Assembly (NCBI GenBank): GCA_024644185.1
Contig: JAHELM010000134.1
Span: 1-6,850, forward strand
Reading direction: 5' to 3'
Origin: Rhodospirillales bacterium
GTDB taxonomy: Bacteria; Pseudomonadota; Alphaproteobacteria; UBA8366; JADFVY01
DNA length: 6,850 bases
The notes below the pieces were generated by a model. The model had not been told where the DNA came from, ran no database searches, and saw only the letters and a program-made list of their open reading frames with translations. The position numbers and the translations under genes were made by a program. Positions 5,811 to 6,850 of the stretch are shown here, piece after piece. Within the stretch, counting starts at the first letter, position 1; each line of letters begins with the position of its first letter.

Positions 5811-5817
5811 ACGAAGA

Positions 5818-6411
5818 ATGACATCCATGGCCAAGATCAAAACCCTCTGCGTTTATTGCGGATCGTCCAGCCGTGGCCGCGAAAGCCACAAGGTGGCGGC
5901 GATGCGTCTCGGCAAGTTGATGGCGCATGCCGGCATCCGCCTGATATTCGGCGGTGGCCAGGTCGGGCTGATGGGGATCACCGCACAGGCCGTGCTGAGT
6001 GAGGGCGGCGAGGTGACCGGCATCATCCCCAAATTTCTCGACGAAGTCGAGGTGGGGTTGAAGGGCTGCACCGAGTTGATCATCACCCCCGACATGCATA
6101 CCCGCAAGCAGAAGATGGCCGAACTGGCCGACGCCTTCGTGGTGCTTCCCGGCGGCTTCGGCACGCTGGACGAGACCTTCGAGATCCTGACCTGGAAGCA
6201 GCTTGGCCTGCACGACAAGCCGGTGGTGATCGTCGATCTGGACGGCTACTGGTCGCCGCTGAACGCGGTGTTTGAACGCTTGATCGGCGAGCATTACGCC
6301 CGCCCCGACAATCGCGCGCTCTATCGTTTCGTCGACAGCGTCGAGGAGATCCTGCCGGCCCTGGACGCCGCCCCCGCCTTCGCCCCCGGGGTCGCGGCGA
6401 AGCTGCTATAG
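5818..6411 (+). CDS. LOG-family protein (TIGR00730 type), probable nucleoside 5'-monophosphate phosphoribohydrolase
   Basis: Members of this Rossmann-like family hydrolyse cytokinin riboside 5'-monophosphates or purine monophosphates such as AMP to free base and ribose 5-phosphate. Many bacterial members are still annotated as lysine decarboxylase, which is not supported here. The 197-aa product shows an N-terminal beta strand with CVYCGSS (11-17), the nucleotide-phosphate loop FGGGQVGLMG (44-53), MHTRKQKM with the conserved Arg96 (93-100), and the signature LPGGFGTLDETFE (110-122) with catalytic Glu119. The length is normal for the family. The start at 5818 is fixed by GGAGG 7 nt upstream. 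It is the only plus-strand gene in the window, divergent from the cytochromes and convergent with the TbpB-like gene, so it is probably monocistronic. Whether the natural substrate is a cytokinin precursor or AMP cannot be decided. Confidence 0.95.
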   Translation: MTSMAKIKTLCVYCGSSSRGRESHKVAAMRLGKLMAHAGIRLIFGGGQVGLMGITAQAVLSEGGEVTGIIPKFLDEVEVGLKGCTELIITPDMHTRKQKMAELADAFVVLPGGFGTLDETFEILTWKQLGLHDKPVVIVDLDGYWSPLNAVFERLIGEHYARPDNRALYRFVDSVEEILPALDAAPAFAPGVAAKLL

Positions 6412-6412
6412 G

Positions 6413-6850
6413 TCACTGGCCCGCGATACCGCCGGTGAACGTCCAGGTCGTGGTCGTCGGCGTTGTGGTCGCAGGGTCGGTCGCGCTGCCGCTGCCGCTG
6501 GCGCTGAAGACACCCAGGATTTCGTTGGCCGCGGGACCGTAGAAGCCACCCGACATTGTCCCCGTGCCGCCGGTCAAAGTATAGATCGGAGTCAGGGAAC
6601 TGTCGGTAACCGTACTGCTGAAACTTCCGCTGAAGGTATTGCCGGAAATCGTGGCGCTGCCGGTGGCGCCAACGGAGTAGGTGGTGGCGCCGACCGCGGT
6701 GGTGGCGCCGGTAACATCCAGGGTTCCGCCAGCGAAATTGGCCGTCGCGCTCATCGCCATGCTGACATCGCCGGCATAGCCCGGGACCGCAAGACGCCCG
6801 GTCATCGTTCCGGCGTAGGTGCCGAACCCCGTTACCGGCATGCTGGCAAC
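6413..6850 (-). CDS. TbpB-like (transferrin-binding-protein-like) beta-barrel surface protein, C-terminal part
   Basis: The frame is open to the right edge without a stop, so this is the last 145 residues of a longer protein; the ATG at 6841 is probably internal. The fragment is rich in Gly, Ser, Thr and Ala with alternating polar/apolar strands (for example AGTMTGRLAV, SATISGNTFSGSFSSTV, IYTLTGGTGTMSGGFYG). It contains GGFYGPAANEILGVFSA (101-117), the hallmark of the C-terminal beta-barrel of TbpB-like and Slam-dependent surface lipoproteins. A Thr-rich stretch (PATTTPTTTTW, 126-136) precedes the terminal FTGGIAGQ. Such proteins are normally lipoproteins exposed on the outer surface and bind host iron proteins or haem; in free-living bacteria the ligand is often unknown. 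The N-terminus and any lipobox lie outside the window. Its stop codon is one base from the LOG stop, on the opposite strand. Confidence 0.75.
   Translation of the reverse strand, partial: VASMPVTGFGTYAGTMTGRLAVPGYAGDVSMAMSATANFAGGTLDVTGATTAVGATTYSVGATGSATISGNTFSGSFSSTVTDSSLTPIYTLTGGTGTMSGGFYGPAANEILGVFSASGSGSATDPATTTPTTTTWTFTGGIAGQ

Larger units (their letters stand above)
5624..5817. promoter_or_regulatory. Divergent regulatory region between cytochrome and LOG genes
   Basis: This gap of about 190 bases must carry the promoters for both the minus-strand cytochrome pair and the plus-strand LOG gene. It contains an 8-bp hairpin (5697-5717), a direct repeat TTCACTTTT (5678-5686 and 5719-5727), an FNR-like half-site pair (5730-5743), and GGACAA at 5760-5765. 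No confident sigma-70 hexamer pair can be read in either direction. Confidence 0.55.

Noticed and set aside
5734..5817. 28-residue N-terminal extension of the LOG protein
   Set aside because: No RBS precedes the ATG at 5734, and the extension is Arg-rich and unlike the family N-terminus.
5818..6411. Lysine decarboxylase
   Set aside because: The PGGFGTLDE signature is that of LOG-type phosphoribohydrolases; the older lysine decarboxylase label is not supported by any PLP-binding motif.

Overview
The window reads as chromosomal DNA of a high-GC alphaproteobacterium, probably Rhodospirillales or a close relative. That placement is inferred from strong G/C bias at third codon positions and from three gene groups: a short psd followed by pssA, a LysM protein with Ig-like repeats, and a c556 plus diheme cytochrome pair. 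No rRNA, tRNA, CRISPR array, insertion sequence or phage gene is visible. Most of the window looks like ordinary housekeeping DNA, and I did not find a clear new multi-gene defence or mobile system.

Layout, left to right. (1) 1-301, minus: 5' part of a small unrecognised membrane protein, cut by the window edge. (2) About 305-706: a 400-base gap without a credible gene; it has an AT-rich core, a hairpin, and repeated GGACAA/TTGTCC words. (3) 707-2926, minus: a compact phospholipid operon. It is transcribed in the order psd (phosphatidylserine decarboxylase), pssA (phosphatidylserine synthase, 1-nt overlap with psd), then a second CDP-alcohol phosphatidyltransferase of the YnjF type (10-nt gap). 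(4) 3059-4108, minus: a membrane-anchored LysM protein with two Ig-like domains. (5) 4197-5623, minus: a cytochrome c556/c'-type protein followed 14 nt later by a secreted diheme cytochrome c. (6) 5624-5817: a divergent regulatory region with an 8-bp hairpin, two TTCACTTTT repeats and a partial FNR-type half-site pair. (7) 5818-6411, plus: a LOG-family nucleoside-monophosphate phosphoribohydrolase. (8) 6413-6850, minus: the C-terminal end of a Gly/Ser/Thr-rich TbpB-like beta-barrel surface protein, running off the right edge and convergent with the LOG gene with one base between the stop codons.

How the genes work together. PssA makes phosphatidylserine from CDP-diacylglycerol and serine, and Psd decarboxylates it to phosphatidylethanolamine; the two together form the PE branch. 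The third lipid gene could supply another head group from the same CDP-DAG pool, but its product cannot be read from sequence. The two cytochromes form a periplasmic electron-transfer unit whose donor and acceptor are not in the window. The LysM protein is probably an envelope factor. The observations most worth a second look are the YnjF-like gene attached to psd-pssA, the truncated TbpB-like surface protein, the unidentified membrane protein, and the motif-rich gap before it.
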